From positions 4,526,001-4,590,000 of the forward strand of contig NZ_CP092074.1 of the NCBI RefSeq assembly GCF_024138715.1: a stretch of DNA of 64,000 nucleotides. Direction: 5' to 3'. Shown piece by piece: positions 36,448 to 45,774 of the stretch (positions are counted from its first letter, which is position 1; each line of letters begins with the position of its first letter). The DNA comes from Emticicia sp. 21SJ11W-3 (GTDB lineage: Bacteria > Bacteroidota > Bacteroidia > Cytophagales > Spirosomataceae). The position numbers were made by a program, and so were the translations under genes. A model generated the notes under the pieces. That model did not search any database. It was not told the origin of the DNA and saw only the letters and a program-made list of their open reading frames with translations.

Positions 36448-37356
36448 ATGAAAAGCAATACTTACTATGATGCCGTTATCATCGGCGGCAGCTATGCAGG
36501 TCTGTCGGCAGCCATGAGTTTAGGCCGTGCCTTAAGAAATGTACTGGTTATAGATTCAGGCCTGCCATGCAACAGACAAACGCCGCATTCGCATAACTTT
36601 CTGACACAGGACGGCCGAAAACCAAAAGAGATTGCGGATATGGCCTTGGCGCAAATCCATCAGTACAAAACCGTCCGGTTCTATAAAGGCATGGCTATCA
36701 ATGCCACACAATCGGAAAATATTTTTGTAGTGGAAACAGAAAACGGAGAAACTTTTTCTGCTCGGAAACTCATCTTTGCCACAGGCATAAAAGATACCAT
36801 GCCTGCTATAAAAGGTTTTGCCGAATGCTGGGGTATCTCGGTTATCCATTGTCCATACTGCCATGGATATGAGGTTCGGCAACAAAAAACCGGCATCTTA
36901 GCCAATGGTGAAGGTGCGCTTCATTATGCCCGGCTGATTAACCAATGGACGAGCGACCTCACTCTTTTTACCAATGGGCCATCCACACTTACAGAAGAGC
37001 AAACAGCCAAACTTACCAAACACAATATTGCTATTATAGAAACGCCCGTCTCCGAAATTATCCATACCAACGGGCAGCTTGAAGCACTGGCTTTTGAAGA
37101 TGATACACTTACCGGCCTAAGCGCCATTTATTACAGACCTGCATTTGTACAACATTGCCCCTTACCCGAAAAACTGGGTTGTGAATTGAACGAACACGGC
37201 CTCATAAAAATCAGCGGGTTTCAGAAAACCAATGTGCCGGGTGTTTTTGCCTGCGGCGACAACTCACATTCAGGCCGTTCGGTAGCAATGGCCGTTTCGT
37301 CAGGCTCGATGACCGGAGCATTTGTCAATCATGAATTAATAGAAGAAGACTTTTAA
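36448..37356 (+). CDS. Thioredoxin-reductase-like flavoprotein
   Basis: A 302-residue FAD/NAD(P)-dependent pyridine nucleotide-disulfide oxidoreductase. It has the FAD-binding VIIGGSYAGLSAAMSLGRAL (10-30) and a GxGxxA-type region around ILANGEGALHYARL for NAD(P). The redox motif CPYCHGYEV near residues 135-145 carries the CxxC pair, and the C-terminal GVFACGDNSHSGRSV binds FAD. The CPYC-H arrangement is typical of thioredoxin-reductase-like proteins related to AhpF or bacillithiol/flavin reductases rather than canonical TrxB. No thioredoxin or peroxiredoxin gene is adjacent. A palindrome over the promoter suggests dedicated regulation. Confidence 0.9.
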   Translation: MKSNTYYDAVIIGGSYAGLSAAMSLGRALRNVLVIDSGLPCNRQTPHSHNFLTQDGRKPKEIADMALAQIHQYKTVRFYKGMAINATQSENIFVVETENGETFSARKLIFATGIKDTMPAIKGFAECWGISVIHCPYCHGYEVRQQKTGILANGEGALHYARLINQWTSDLTLFTNGPSTLTEEQTAKLTKHNIAIIETPVSEIIHTNGQLEALAFEDDTLTGLSAIYYRPAFVQHCPLPEKLGCELNEHGLIKISGFQKTNVPGVFACGDNSHSGRSVAMAVSSGSMTGAFVNHELIEEDF

Positions 37357-37453
37357 GCCCACAGGCAGGTTTATTGGTGCGAAATGGTGTATTAAGCGTA
37401 GATTCACCTTTTCAGCATAAATCTGCTTTTCAAGCAATGAATTAGCAGCTTTT

Positions 37454-37496
37454 GGTGATTGAGCTTGTGCGAGTGATGCGCACCAGCTCAATCACC
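37454..37496. terminator. Bidirectional hairpin between convergent genes
   Basis: Outer 12-bp perfect stem GGTGATTGAGCT (37454-37465) / AGCTCAATCACC (37485-37496) with an inner 5-bp stem (37467-37471 / 37479-37483). It lies between the convergent flavoprotein and acetyltransferase genes. T-runs are short. Confidence 0.65.
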
Positions 37497-37503
37497 CTTC
37501 GGC

Positions 37504-37995
37504 TTACGATGGCGTATCCGGATCTGATTCTGCCCCTGTGGGCAGCCGCATCTCCAGCAAATGGCCTTTAAACCCTGCTTTTTCGTAAGCCCTTTTGGCA
37601 ATGAGGTTATCATCATATACTTCAAGGCGAATCTCCGATACATTTTGACGGGCTGCCCATTGCCTCAGGTAGTCCAGAACAGCCTTGTTGATACCCATAC
37701 CTCTGAATTCAGGCTTTACATACATAAAACCCAGATAGGCATATATTTCATGGTCAAGATAGTCTTTTGCCTCTTTCAAGAGCGCATAGCCAGACCCGGC
37801 CACTTCATTATCAACCTCTGCCACCACCACTTCTGCAGTAGGCAATTCGATGAGCTGCTTTAAGTCATAATAATGTATTTCACCCTTTTTCAGGGTTGGG
37901 TCAAATGGGCGTTCCGTTTTTACAATTCCCTGCTCAAATTCCAGAAGCAAATCAATCTCTTCCAATCTGGCCGGTCTTACTGTTATGTTACTCAT
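37504..37995 (-). CDS. GNAT-family N-acetyltransferase
   Basis: A 163-residue acetyl-CoA-dependent acetyltransferase. It shows the fold signatures EVVVAEVDNEVAGSGYALL, FMYVKPEFRGMGINKAVLDYLRQWA (acetyl-CoA binding R/Q-x-x-G-x-G/A-like loop as RGMGIN) and LEVYDDNLIAKRAYEKAGFKGHLLEMRL. Substrate is unknown; these often acetylate small amines, antibiotics or ribosomal proteins. It lies 24 bp after the lytic transglycosylase start on the same strand and may share a transcript. Confidence 0.9.
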   Translation of the reverse strand: MSNITVRPARLEEIDLLLEFEQGIVKTERPFDPTLKKGEIHYYDLKQLIELPTAEVVVAEVDNEVAGSGYALLKEAKDYLDHEIYAYLGFMYVKPEFRGMGINKAVLDYLRQWAARQNVSEIRLEVYDDNLIAKRAYEKAGFKGHLLEMRLPTGAESDPDTPS

Positions 37996-38019
37996 TTTCT
38001 TTAATCTTCTTAAATGCGT

Positions 38020-38937
38020 TTATTGTTTCTTTGGAATCATGATTTTATACCCCTGCCCGGGTTTAACTTCCAGCATTACATTCATCCATTTATTCTGCTC
38101 ATAATATTTATCTGTCTTTGCGGCCCCGGGGTTATATACCAGCCAGGGATTATAATACTTAAGCGTTTTATAGTTAATCTTATATTTTTGGGCAAGTTCT
38201 ATCAGATTTACATCTTCTTTTATTTCAACAACTTCCAATATTTCAGGAGCGGGACTTTTACTCACTTCATAACCATAAGCAGCCGGATTCTCACAGATTA
38301 TCTTCAAAGCCAGTATTCTGAACACGTAATCGTTGGTTTCAAGGGTCAGGTGCAAATCATAATAAGACTGCACCCCTTGTGCTTTCTGGGTATTCATAAT
38401 GCTGGTTCGCCCTGAATTATAGGCGGCGGCAGTGAGGGTCCAGTTATTGAAAGTTTTGTTCAGGTTATTAAGAAAATTACAAGCCGCCTGTGTCGAAAGT
38501 TCCAGGTCCCGTCGCTGGTCAACAAATCTTGACACCTCTAATTTATATTCCTTAGCAGTAGTATCTCTGAACTGCCAGAACCCGGCGGCCTTGCCCGAAT
38601 TGGCGTAGGGCCACAGCTCACTTTCAATTACTGCCAGATAGAAGAAATCGTCCGGCACTTTATTCTTTCTCAGAATACCCATAATACGTTCTTTATAAAG
38701 CCCCGCTCTTTGCAATATAGCCAGTGTAGAAGAGTGCTTGTACACGTTTTTGGTTAGCTCCAACTGTAGTTGCTCATAAACAATAGGGTTATCGAGTGGC
38801 ACCTTCTCAGTGGCAAAGTCTATCGTAGCCGGAACAGGTGGCAAAGAGATTTTCTGCGCCACTGCCTGCGCCTGCACAGTTCTGAACCCAAACTGGCAAA
38901 TCAGCAGGCAAATACATACTGTTTTTACCTTGTTCAT
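38020..38937 (-). CDS. Lytic transglycosylase with C-terminal LysM-like segment
   Basis: A 305-residue secreted murein hydrolase. A signal peptide (1-24) is followed by a SLT-type domain (about 90-210). Motif-like stretches are FFYLAVIESELWPYANSGKAAGFWQFRDTTAKEYKLEV, with the catalytic glutamate in ESELWP, and NNWTLTAAAYNSGRTSI. A MltD-like C-terminal part (about 235-285) contains EDVNLIELAQKYKINYKTLKYYNP, suggestive of a degenerate LysM repeat. The enzyme cleaves glycan strands to anhydro-ends. It probably acts in wall turnover. Confidence 0.88.
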   Translation of the reverse strand: MNKVKTVCICLLICQFGFRTVQAQAVAQKISLPPVPATIDFATEKVPLDNPIVYEQLQLELTKNVYKHSSTLAILQRAGLYKERIMGILRKNKVPDDFFYLAVIESELWPYANSGKAAGFWQFRDTTAKEYKLEVSRFVDQRRDLELSTQAACNFLNNLNKTFNNWTLTAAAYNSGRTSIMNTQKAQGVQSYYDLHLTLETNDYVFRILALKIICENPAAYGYEVSKSPAPEILEVVEIKEDVNLIELAQKYKINYKTLKYYNPWLVYNPGAAKTDKYYEQNKWMNVMLEVKPGQGYKIMIPKKQ

Positions 38938-39213
38938 GATAATTGGGTAAGGCTATTGTTCATTTTCTATTATACCAATTGTTGATAGCGGCGGCGCAAT
39001 AATCTAATTTCTAATACTGCACCAAATGCTTTTTAACTGACCTTTAATTCTAATTTAAAACCAGTTTTAGGCCGCCTGCTTTACTTTGTTGCACCAAAAC
39101 AAAGAAACGAAAACGCAAAAAAGTAAACCAGTTAATATAAGATTTTATGACAGCAACTGTATCTGCTCTATTTTAATTAAATCATTATATTATTCTAAAA
39201 CTCAAATAAGACA

Positions 39214-39822
39214 ATGAAAAAGAACATCATTCTGGCTGGAATCATGGCTCTTCCATTTTTCACCCATGCGCAATCGCTTTCTTCTAACACAATGTTAGTT
39301 AATAATTCGGTAACTACTGAATTGGCTATTCCAAAAAATGGAATATTTATCAATGCAGAAGAGTTTCAGAACGGAATGCCGGAATTAGGTTTCGACAAAA
39401 AATCAAAACAAAATCATATTCATGAATTTGACAACAAGGTTTTCCTGACCGAAAATACCGAAAAAGCCAGCTTCCCTAAATCGGCTATCTGGGGTTTCCG
39501 TAAAAACAATCAGGACTACCGCACTTTCCAGAACACCGACTACGCTGTTGCGTATGCACCAAAAGGCTTGCCAATTTTATTTTACACACTCGGAGAAGTA
39601 ACCGGTGAAGGAAATATTAAAGACGACATCAACACCAACTATTACTTTAGCCGTAACAGTCAGTCGGCCATTTATCCGCTCACACTGGCCAATGTAAAAG
39701 AAGTGTTTTCAGACCAGCTTAGCTTTGTAAAAGCCCTGGACGGCTCCGGCTTGTCAGACGACAAACCTATTCATGAAATCAGCAAAGTGCTGGCAGCATA
39801 CGTGCGTAACAATGTAAATTAG
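39214..39822 (+). CDS. Secreted protein of unknown function
   Basis: A 202-residue protein with signal peptide (1-19, ending FFTHAQ). The mature chain contains FDKKSKQNHIHEFDNKVFLTEN, WGFRKNNQDYRTFQNTDYAVAYA and a C-terminal DDKPIHEISKVLAAYVRNNVN. I recognise no family. It is followed by a strong intrinsic terminator (40011-40037), so it forms a single-gene unit. The leader of about 275 bp has no clear promoter match. Confidence 0.65.
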   Translation: MKKNIILAGIMALPFFTHAQSLSSNTMLVNNSVTTELAIPKNGIFINAEEFQNGMPELGFDKKSKQNHIHEFDNKVFLTENTEKASFPKSAIWGFRKNNQDYRTFQNTDYAVAYAPKGLPILFYTLGEVTGEGNIKDDINTNYYFSRNSQSAIYPLTLANVKEVFSDQLSFVKALDGSGLSDDKPIHEISKVLAAYVRNNVN

Positions 39823-40010
39823 ACAAAACAGAAGGGTAAAACCTTTTAAATATATAAATGCTTTAAGGTAGGAATCGCTAAAGGTCAGGAAAAAGAATGA
39901 TGGGTAGCCTTGCAAAAAAAGATAGGGCAAATACAAAAGGCCCGGTCTGTTGATAAGGTTGCTCATCATTAAAAAACTAAAGATTGACCGATAAATCAAA
40001 AACTTTCACA

Positions 40011-40037
40011 AAAATGGTGGTATCTGACCACCATTTT
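40011..40037 (+). terminator. Strong intrinsic terminator
   Basis: AAAATGGTGG (40011-40020) pairs perfectly with CCACCATTTT (40028-40037) around a 7-nt loop, followed by TTGTTTT. It sits between the secreted protein gene and the BamA-like gene. Confidence 0.85.
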
Positions 40038-40114
40038 TTGTTTTAAATTGTTTCAGTATAATCACAACCGGTTAAGTTGCCTTGTTAGAATTATACCCGG
40101 CACCTGCCTTAAGC

Positions 40115-41296
40115 ATGAGACAACGAACAGTTTTTTTTATTCTATTCTATTTAACACCATTTGTTTTGCTGGCACAGATACCCTATTCTCAGCAAAAAGA
40201 TGCCAGCGATGTGTTGCGCAGAATATTCCATATAAAAAAGCCAAGAAAGAGCGACTCAACCTCACTAAAAGAAGGTGGCAGGGTAATTGCCATACTCCCT
40301 ACCCCCGGTTATGCACCGCAAAGTGGTTTTTTTGCGCAGGTAGTTTCTAATGTGGCCATAAGAAATACCAATGCTAACGTATCTATTCTTAATCTGGTAG
40401 CAACCTTTACAGAGTTCAGGCAGTCAATATTTCAGTACACAACCAGTTATTTTACCAAAGACAACCGATTTTATTTCTCTAACGATTGGCGATGGATGGA
40501 CTACCCGCAGGCCACCTACGGGCTTGGAATGAACACAACGAGGCAGAACAAAACAGAGATGAATTTCAGGTACCTGAGATTATACCAGACCCTGATGCGC
40601 AGCATTGGCAAAAACCGGTATATAGGTATCGGTTATCAGTACGATTACCACTGGCACATTGAGAGCTACGCACAAGGCACACGTGTAGAAGAAATTAGTG
40701 GCTACAAGATGGGGGTTAACGGTAAATCGGTTTCTTCAGGCCCTACCATAGCGTTTCTGTACGATAGCCGTACAAATGCGATGAGTGCCACCCAGGGTTT
40801 GTATACCAACGTGGTGTTCAGGCAAAACCTGAAAAGCCTGGGCAGTAATACCAATTACCAGTCTTTACTGGTAGATGCCCGTAAGTACTTTGATTTGACA
40901 GGTAATACAAATCATATACTGGCGCTGTGGTCTTATAATATGTTTACACATGGCAATGTACCCTATCTTGATATGCCAAGCACTGGCTGGGACACAAACG
41001 TAAATATGGGCCGTGGGTTTATTCAGGGGCGTTTCAGGGGTAAAAACCTGATGTATTTAGAAGCTGAGTACCGATTTACGCTAACGCGAAGCCATTTCAT
41101 AGGTGGCGTTTTGTTTTCTAATATACAGACAGTAAGTGAGATTACCGACAACCGCTTCCGGAAGGCGATTCCGGCCATTGGCACAGGGCTGCGGATACGG
41201 ATAAATAAGTTCTCAAAGGCCAACCTTGCTATTGATTTTGCTGTGGGAGGAGATGGTTCACGCAATATTTACTTCAATTTTGGCGAAGTTTTCTAA
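40115..41296 (+). CDS. BamA/Omp85-like outer-membrane protein
   Basis: A 393-residue barrel with a signal peptide (about 1-20, ending LLAQ). Strand-rich motifs such as FRQSIFQYTTSYFTKDNRFYFSNDWRWMDYPQATYGLGMN, SSGPTIAFLYDSRTNAMSATQGLYTNV and GFIQGRFRGKNLMYLEAEYRF match the surface-antigen (D15) C-terminal barrel of Omp85 proteins. N-terminal POTRA domains are essentially absent, so it is a short Omp85-like member, not BamA itself. The ATG at 40115 is preferred to a TTG at 40082. Function unknown. Confidence 0.82.
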   Translation: MRQRTVFFILFYLTPFVLLAQIPYSQQKDASDVLRRIFHIKKPRKSDSTSLKEGGRVIAILPTPGYAPQSGFFAQVVSNVAIRNTNANVSILNLVATFTEFRQSIFQYTTSYFTKDNRFYFSNDWRWMDYPQATYGLGMNTTRQNKTEMNFRYLRLYQTLMRSIGKNRYIGIGYQYDYHWHIESYAQGTRVEEISGYKMGVNGKSVSSGPTIAFLYDSRTNAMSATQGLYTNVVFRQNLKSLGSNTNYQSLLVDARKYFDLTGNTNHILALWSYNMFTHGNVPYLDMPSTGWDTNVNMGRGFIQGRFRGKNLMYLEAEYRFTLTRSHFIGGVLFSNIQTVSEITDNRFRKAIPAIGTGLRIRINKFSKANLAIDFAVGGDGSRNIYFNFGEVF

Positions 41297-41365
41297 TATC
41301 ATTAAAATATTTATAAAAATAGTAAAAATATTTATAAAATAATTATGACTATTCAAAGTAATAAT

Positions 41366-41373
41366 TATATTTG
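41366..41373 (+). promoter_or_regulatory. -7 element of the DUF3592 gene
   Basis: TATATTTG exactly matches TAnnTTTG, 33 nt before the ATG at 41407. A weak TATG lies 18 nt upstream. Confidence 0.5.
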
Positions 41374-41406
41374 CCCAAGAATTACTGAACTTTAACCCAT
41401 GTGACT

Positions 41407-41802
41407 ATGTATTTAGATGTTATCGCCATTACGGGCGTATTTGGCATTCTACCATTGATTGCCGTTGTCGTAATTTTGGGCAGAGCCTACTGGTCATATC
41501 AACTATTGATCAAAAAAGGCTTAAAAACAGAAGGTGAGATTATTGACTATGAAGAGTACTCAGACGGTAAAGGGAAAAAGTCCTTTTTTCCTATTATCAG
41601 GTTCAAAACTTATCATGGGCAGGAAATCCACCAGCGAACCTCATATGGCCTTAACGCCAGAAACTTTATCGACAAAGGCTCGATTGTCGAAGTAGTGTAT
41701 TCAGCGAGCAACCCGAACCGCTTTATGTTAAATAAATACAGCCCTCTAAAAACCGAGGAACCTGCATTTTTAGGTTTTATTGTAGGCTTTGGAATGAATT
41801 AA
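41407..41802 (+). CDS. DUF3592 domain membrane protein
   Basis: A 131-residue protein with an N-terminal transmembrane helix (about 5-27) and a short soluble beta domain: GEIIDYEEYSDGKGKKSFFPIIRFKTYHGQEIHQRT and GSIVEVVYSASNPNRFMLN, matching DUF3592. The ATG at 41407 is preferred to a GTG at 41401. Function unknown. Confidence 0.75.
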   Translation: MYLDVIAITGVFGILPLIAVVVILGRAYWSYQLLIKKGLKTEGEIIDYEEYSDGKGKKSFFPIIRFKTYHGQEIHQRTSYGLNARNFIDKGSIVEVVYSASNPNRFMLNKYSPLKTEEPAFLGFIVGFGMN

Positions 41803-41831
41803 CAGATGTAAAACCGGAAGATATATATCTT

Positions 41832-42287
41832 TCAGTTTCTATAAAACATTACCCAAACGGCAATAACAGCCGCAACCAGGATAACAATTTTAGCCCAGGC
41901 AGGAAGCCATACCCTGCCCGGGCTTTTTTCGTCAACGTCGGGCTCATCATCTTCATCTGCTATTATGGGCCGGTGCTTCTCCTGCATATAATCGAGATAC
42001 GCCAGATAAGACCTGAATTGCTCATACCAGGCTATGGTTTCAGGTGTGAGGCTGACAGGCTCGCTGTAAGCATCTGAAAGAGTATTGCTATGTATATTTA
42101 CTATTTTTTTACTGACAAGTATAAACAACAGATTCCTGAACTGCTGCTCATTCATGCCGGGTAATTCAGCAAATAGCTCCCGGCAAAGTTCATTATAAGC
42201 GGGCACCCCGGTAAAATCTGCTTGCTTTCTTACCTGCCTATCAAATAATACATTGATGATTCTGTCAATCTGCTGATTGGTTGTCAT
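41832..42287 (-). CDS. Protein of unknown function with C-terminal membrane anchor
   Basis: A 151-residue protein. An N-terminal helical part (MTTNQQIDRIINVLFDRQVRKQA) is followed by an acidic stretch (IIADEDDEPDVDEKSP) and a C-terminal transmembrane helix (IVILVAAVIAVWVMFYRN). It is probably tail-anchored with its bulk in the cytoplasm. A near-perfect promoter at 42312-42342 shows that the ATG at 42287, not an upstream TTG, is the start. No family recognised. Confidence 0.7.
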   Translation of the reverse strand: MTTNQQIDRIINVLFDRQVRKQADFTGVPAYNELCRELFAELPGMNEQQFRNLLFILVSKKIVNIHSNTLSDAYSEPVSLTPETIAWYEQFRSYLAYLDYMQEKHRPIIADEDDEPDVDEKSPGRVWLPAWAKIVILVAAVIAVWVMFYRN

Positions 42288-42311
42288 GAACAATGCCGTT
42301 TTGGTTGTTGT

Positions 42312-42342
42312 CAAATATACATTTTGTGTTACTTTCTGTCAA
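42312..42342 (-). promoter_or_regulatory. Promoter of the tail-anchored protein gene
   Basis: Minus strand: TTG (42342-42340), 20-nt spacer, TATATTTG (42319-42312). This matches the Bacteroidota TTG-N19-21-TAnnTTTG pattern and lies 24 nt before the ATG. Confidence 0.7.
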
Positions 42343-42472
42343 TTGTAACCACCTGTTTTTTATGGTCTGCTCTTGTAAAAGCAACAAAACTAACGGCAAA
42401 ATTATGTATATTGGCCGGGGCTTTCAATACAACGCTTAAGGATAAACCCGTATTAAAGAAAATCATTCATTC

Positions 42473-43129
42473 ATGAATTGCTTAATTAACCGTTACAAAG
42501 GCCAATTTCTGGCTATTTTGATGCTTGCGCTGGGAGTCTCTGCCTGCCAGACCATCGGCAAAAAGGTAAAATATTACGCTACCGAAATAACCCTTAAAAA
42601 CGGCGCAGTGCTGAAAGGCAGTACTTCGCCCATTGCCGGAGACAACTTCAGTTTTAAAGATGCCCAAACCAGCAGTAACTCTACCATTCAAAGTAAAGAT
42701 GTTCAGTCAATCATCAAACAGACACCCGACGGGCCCAAAGAATATGCGCAGTTTACCATAATAAATAACAAAAAACGAGGTAAGGTGGAGACCGTTTTGG
42801 CGGCGTATGAAGTAAAGGGAGAAGTGAGCCTGATTGCCCATGAAACCAAAGAGCATGTACGAAAAACAAAAGACGTAAACAACCGGATGACCTTTGTAGA
42901 AGAAACAGAATTAATAAAACGCCTGTATCTGAAAAAACAAACCGAACCCGGTGCAGAGGTGCCTGCCGGTAACAAAAAAACACAGGTGGAAGAATTTAAT
43001 GAACTTGCAGTTAATTATTTTGCCGATGCACCCGCCCTTATGGCAAAAATTGGCGGCCCGGGCTATGAAGTAAAAGACATAAAAAAAATAGTAGCTGAAT
43101 ATAACCAGATTAAAGCGAAGAAAAATTGA
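42473..43129 (+). CDS. Predicted lipoprotein
   Basis: A 218-residue protein with a lipobox (ALGVSAC, residue about 25). The mature part has beta segments (EITLKNGAVLKGSTSPIAGDNFSF) and a Lys-rich C-terminus (VAEYNQIKAKKN). It likely resides in the periplasm or outer membrane. No family recognised. Confidence 0.7.
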   Translation: MNCLINRYKGQFLAILMLALGVSACQTIGKKVKYYATEITLKNGAVLKGSTSPIAGDNFSFKDAQTSSNSTIQSKDVQSIIKQTPDGPKEYAQFTIINNKKRGKVETVLAAYEVKGEVSLIAHETKEHVRKTKDVNNRMTFVEETELIKRLYLKKQTEPGAEVPAGNKKTQVEEFNELAVNYFADAPALMAKIGGPGYEVKDIKKIVAEYNQIKAKKN

Positions 43130-43153
43130 GGGGTAGCCTGATTCTGATTTAAA

Positions 43154-43624
43154 CTACTTCATCCTTACGTATTTTTCAATGTTTAGCCTTTCAATGTTTG
43201 CGCTTTCTACTTTTTCAATGCCTTTCTGAACCAGTGTGTCGTTCTTGATTTCAATGGTAAAACTGAAATGGTGCCCCTCCCACTTGCGGGCATTACAATA
43301 TTCAAGGTTTTCGGTGTAGGTGTTTTCTTTCAGGGTATATGTACCACCACCCGCCGTGAAAACGGCCGTTGTTGAGTCCTTACCACCTTTCAAATCGTGC
43401 TGAATAAAAGCAAAATGGGTATCGTTTATAATCTTGATAAAAGAAACCCCTTGGGTGTAATCAGTTACGGTTGTGTCTCCTTTGTCTACCAGTGTACCGC
43501 TTAGCAGTTTCCAGGTACCAACAATGGCTGGTGCCTCATTTGTGTCGGTTTGTTTGATGCAGGCAAGTAAAACCGCAGCTACCACCATAGAAGCAATTAC
43601 TTTTTTGAAATAGAGGGTTCTCAT
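43154..43624 (-). CDS. Lipoprotein with lipocalin-like fold
   Basis: A 156-residue protein with a lipobox (VAAVLLAC). The mature sequence has strand pattern typical of lipocalin-like domains: VGTWKLLSGTLVDKG, FIKIINDTHFAFIQHD, TYTLKENTYTENLEYC and HHFSFTIEIKNDTLVQKG. Such small lipoproteins bind hydrophobic ligands in related cases, but no ligand can be assigned. An exact -7 element (43681-43688, minus-strand TAAATTTG) lies 56 nt upstream. Confidence 0.72.
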   Translation of the reverse strand: MRTLYFKKVIASMVVAAVLLACIKQTDTNEAPAIVGTWKLLSGTLVDKGDTTVTDYTQGVSFIKIINDTHFAFIQHDLKGGKDSTTAVFTAGGGTYTLKENTYTENLEYCNARKWEGHHFSFTIEIKNDTLVQKGIEKVESANIERLNIEKYVRMK

Positions 43625-43751
43625 TCGTTGTAAGGTTATTAAGGTTGAATACGAAAACTAAGGGTTTTCAGGCACTCAACCAAATTTATCGGCATAATTG
43701 CCTTCTCCATAACAGACACTACCAGAATTTTACATGAGTTTGGGTTACATA

Positions 43752-43783
43752 TTTGCGTAATCGAACCATATATTCTAATTTTA
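43752..43783 (+). promoter_or_regulatory. Promoter of the STM3941-like gene
   Basis: TTTG (43752-43755), 20-nt spacer, TAATTTTA (43776-43783), a 7/8 -7 match. It lies 23 nt before the ATG at 43807. Confidence 0.55.
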
Positions 43784-43806
43784 GCCTATTACCTTAAACC
43801 AAGATT

Positions 43807-44328
43807 ATGAAAACAACCGGCGACCGCATTGAAATTCATCTGAACAAACAACGTCTTATTTTCCTATTAATCAGTGCGCTGGCCTTTTTTGCCGTCGGCA
43901 TCTGGTTTGTTGCTAACCCCGGATTCTTCAAAAAAGGCATGGTAGGTAACCCTGCTGTAATATCTGGCATAGGCATGCTAACCATAGTTGTTTTTGGCCT
44001 CAGCAGCTTTGTGCTTGGCAAAAAAATGATTGACCAACAACCGGGTGTAATTATTGACAAGAGCGGCATTACTGATAATTCGAGCGGCATTGCTGCCGGG
44101 CACATTCCATGGAAAGACATCAAAGAGATTAAACCTGCTAAGCTATTTAATAAGAAATTTGTAAACATTGTACTAAAAAAGCCCATCAGTAAAAACAATG
44201 GCGCAAAGAAAAAAGGCAAGAAAGACGACGACATAGTCGTGAGCATTTCTAACAATACACTGCAATGCAGTTTTGAAGAGCTTGAAAACGCGCTGAAAAG
44301 TGCCTTTGAAAAATACAAAGTCGGTTAA
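43807..44328 (+). CDS. STM3941-like membrane protein
   Basis: A 173-residue protein with two transmembrane helices (about 17-37 and 52-72) and a C-terminal PH-like domain (about 85-165) including GHIPWKDIKEI and VKPISKNNG, typical of the STM3941 family. Localisation is inner membrane with a cytoplasmic tail. Function of the family is not established. Confidence 0.72.
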   Translation: MKTTGDRIEIHLNKQRLIFLLISALAFFAVGIWFVANPGFFKKGMVGNPAVISGIGMLTIVVFGLSSFVLGKKMIDQQPGVIIDKSGITDNSSGIAAGHIPWKDIKEIKPAKLFNKKFVNIVLKKPISKNNGAKKKGKKDDDIVVSISNNTLQCSFEELENALKSAFEKYKVG

Positions 44329-44482
44329 TTTAAAACAGACGATTCATTGCCCTAATCATAACATCTACACCAATGCAAGTGGGTTGAACAAAGTGTGAGC
44401 GGTACGCTCAGGAAACAAAAACCGGCCAACAAACCAAAAATGAGTTAAACTGAATAAAAATGGTTCACTAGCAGTTATAAAA

Positions 44483-44974
44483 ATGCAATTGATGCCGCAA
44501 CCAAGAATAGAAACGCTAGCAAAAAAGAAGCTGGTTGGCAAACACCTGTCTATGTCTTTTGCCGACAACAAAACGGCAGATCTATGGCGCAGTTTTATGC
44601 CCTACCGAAACGAGATTCAGCATAGCGTAAGTACTGACTTGTTCTCTTTACAGGTATATCCACCAGTATTCTTTGATGCTTTTAATCCGGAAGCGTTGTT
44701 TGAAAAATGGGCTGCTGTTGAGGTAAGCGACGCGTCTTTTGTTCCGGCCGGTATGGAAGTAATGATTCTTGAAGGCGGTTTATATGCCGTATTTACTCAT
44801 AGAGGGTCCAGCCATGATACCAGCACCTTTCAGTATATTTTCAATACCTGGTTACCTCATTCGGCTTATGTTCTGGACAACCGACCGCATTTTGAATTGC
44901 TGGGCGCCAGATACAAAAACGCCGACCCTGAATCGGAGGAAGAATTCTGGATACCTGTTCAATTAAAAAGTTAA
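44483..44974 (+). CDS. GyrI-like/AraC effector-binding-domain protein
   Basis: A 163-residue protein with the SHS2-type effector-binding pattern: PQPRIETLAKKKLVGKHLSMSF, WAAVEVSDASFVPAGMEVMILEGGLYAVFTHRGSS and YVLDNRPHFELLGARYKNADPESEEEFWIPVQL. Proteins of this family bind small molecules or resemble the gyrase inhibitor SbmC/GyrI. There is no DNA-binding domain, so it is a stand-alone sensor or binder. Ligand unknown. Confidence 0.85.
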   Translation: MQLMPQPRIETLAKKKLVGKHLSMSFADNKTADLWRSFMPYRNEIQHSVSTDLFSLQVYPPVFFDAFNPEALFEKWAAVEVSDASFVPAGMEVMILEGGLYAVFTHRGSSHDTSTFQYIFNTWLPHSAYVLDNRPHFELLGARYKNADPESEEEFWIPVQLKS

Positions 44975-45216
44975 TTCAGTTATCAGAATCCCTGTCCAGG
45001 CAAAATTCTTCTACACCTATAAACTACAGGTAGTTTAAAAAATCAAGCCTTTGTATAAGCCGCATTAAGGCAAGGGTAATTCGGAAGGCCTTTCGTATGA
45101 AATTATACAATTCGCTCAGACCACCTCTTTCCGAAAGAGTGGAAATAATTTCACAGTTGATTATGGAATAAGGTTTTTCAGAAATAAATCTGAAAACTAT
45201 CTTAAACCATATCTGT

Positions 45217-45612
45217 ATGGAACTTTACGAACAAATCATCCGGCTTTTTGTATTAGCCATTCCTATTGCCTGTGTGGCTTGGACAGTTACGCATGAAGAG
45301 ATTTTTAGAGAACCCCGAGAATACTGCAAAAATCAGAGCCAGGCAGGGAAAACCATTCTGCAAAGAAAATTCTTTTATGTGTTCACCTGCGAATACTGCT
45401 TCAGTTTTTATGTAACCATTCTTTTCGTTATCGTCACCAATTACCAATTGCTCTTTACCGACTGGCGAGGTTATATAATAGCCGTTTTTTCATTGGTCTG
45501 GATTGCCAACATTTATATGAGCTTGTTTTTTAATATCAGAATCGGCATCAAAAAAGACGGACTTGAAGCCAAAGTAAAAGAAAAAGAACTGGACGAAATC
45601 AGTAAAAGTTAA
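45217..45612 (+). CDS. Membrane protein with CxxC motif
   Basis: A 131-residue protein with about three hydrophobic helices (5-25, 55-78, 85-105) and a FTCEYCFSFYVT motif reminiscent of DUF1360-type proteins. The C-terminus is charged (KVKEKELDEISKS). Function unknown. The preceding 240-bp gap holds a short hairpin (45121-45142) but no recognisable RNA. Confidence 0.6.
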   Translation: MELYEQIIRLFVLAIPIACVAWTVTHEEIFREPREYCKNQSQAGKTILQRKFFYVFTCEYCFSFYVTILFVIVTNYQLLFTDWRGYIIAVFSLVWIANIYMSLFFNIRIGIKKDGLEAKVKEKELDEISKS

Positions 45613-45774
45613 AAATCTGAGATTACACGAGGTATGTTTTTTCTATACTTAATGCCATGGTATTGATAATGTATTTTACCTGCTAAAAACAACCGGAAAA
45701 TAAAAAAACTGGCAGTTCTTTGATTAGTACTAAAAAGTTAATACAATTGCGGTATACTCTAAACCCTTGCTGCT

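Noticed and set aside
42288-42314. TTG extension of the tail-anchored protein gene
   Set aside because: The first codon lies within the -7 element of a good promoter match.
44975-45216. Structured RNA gene
   Set aside because: Contains a short hairpin (45121-45142) but matches no RNA family I can recognise.
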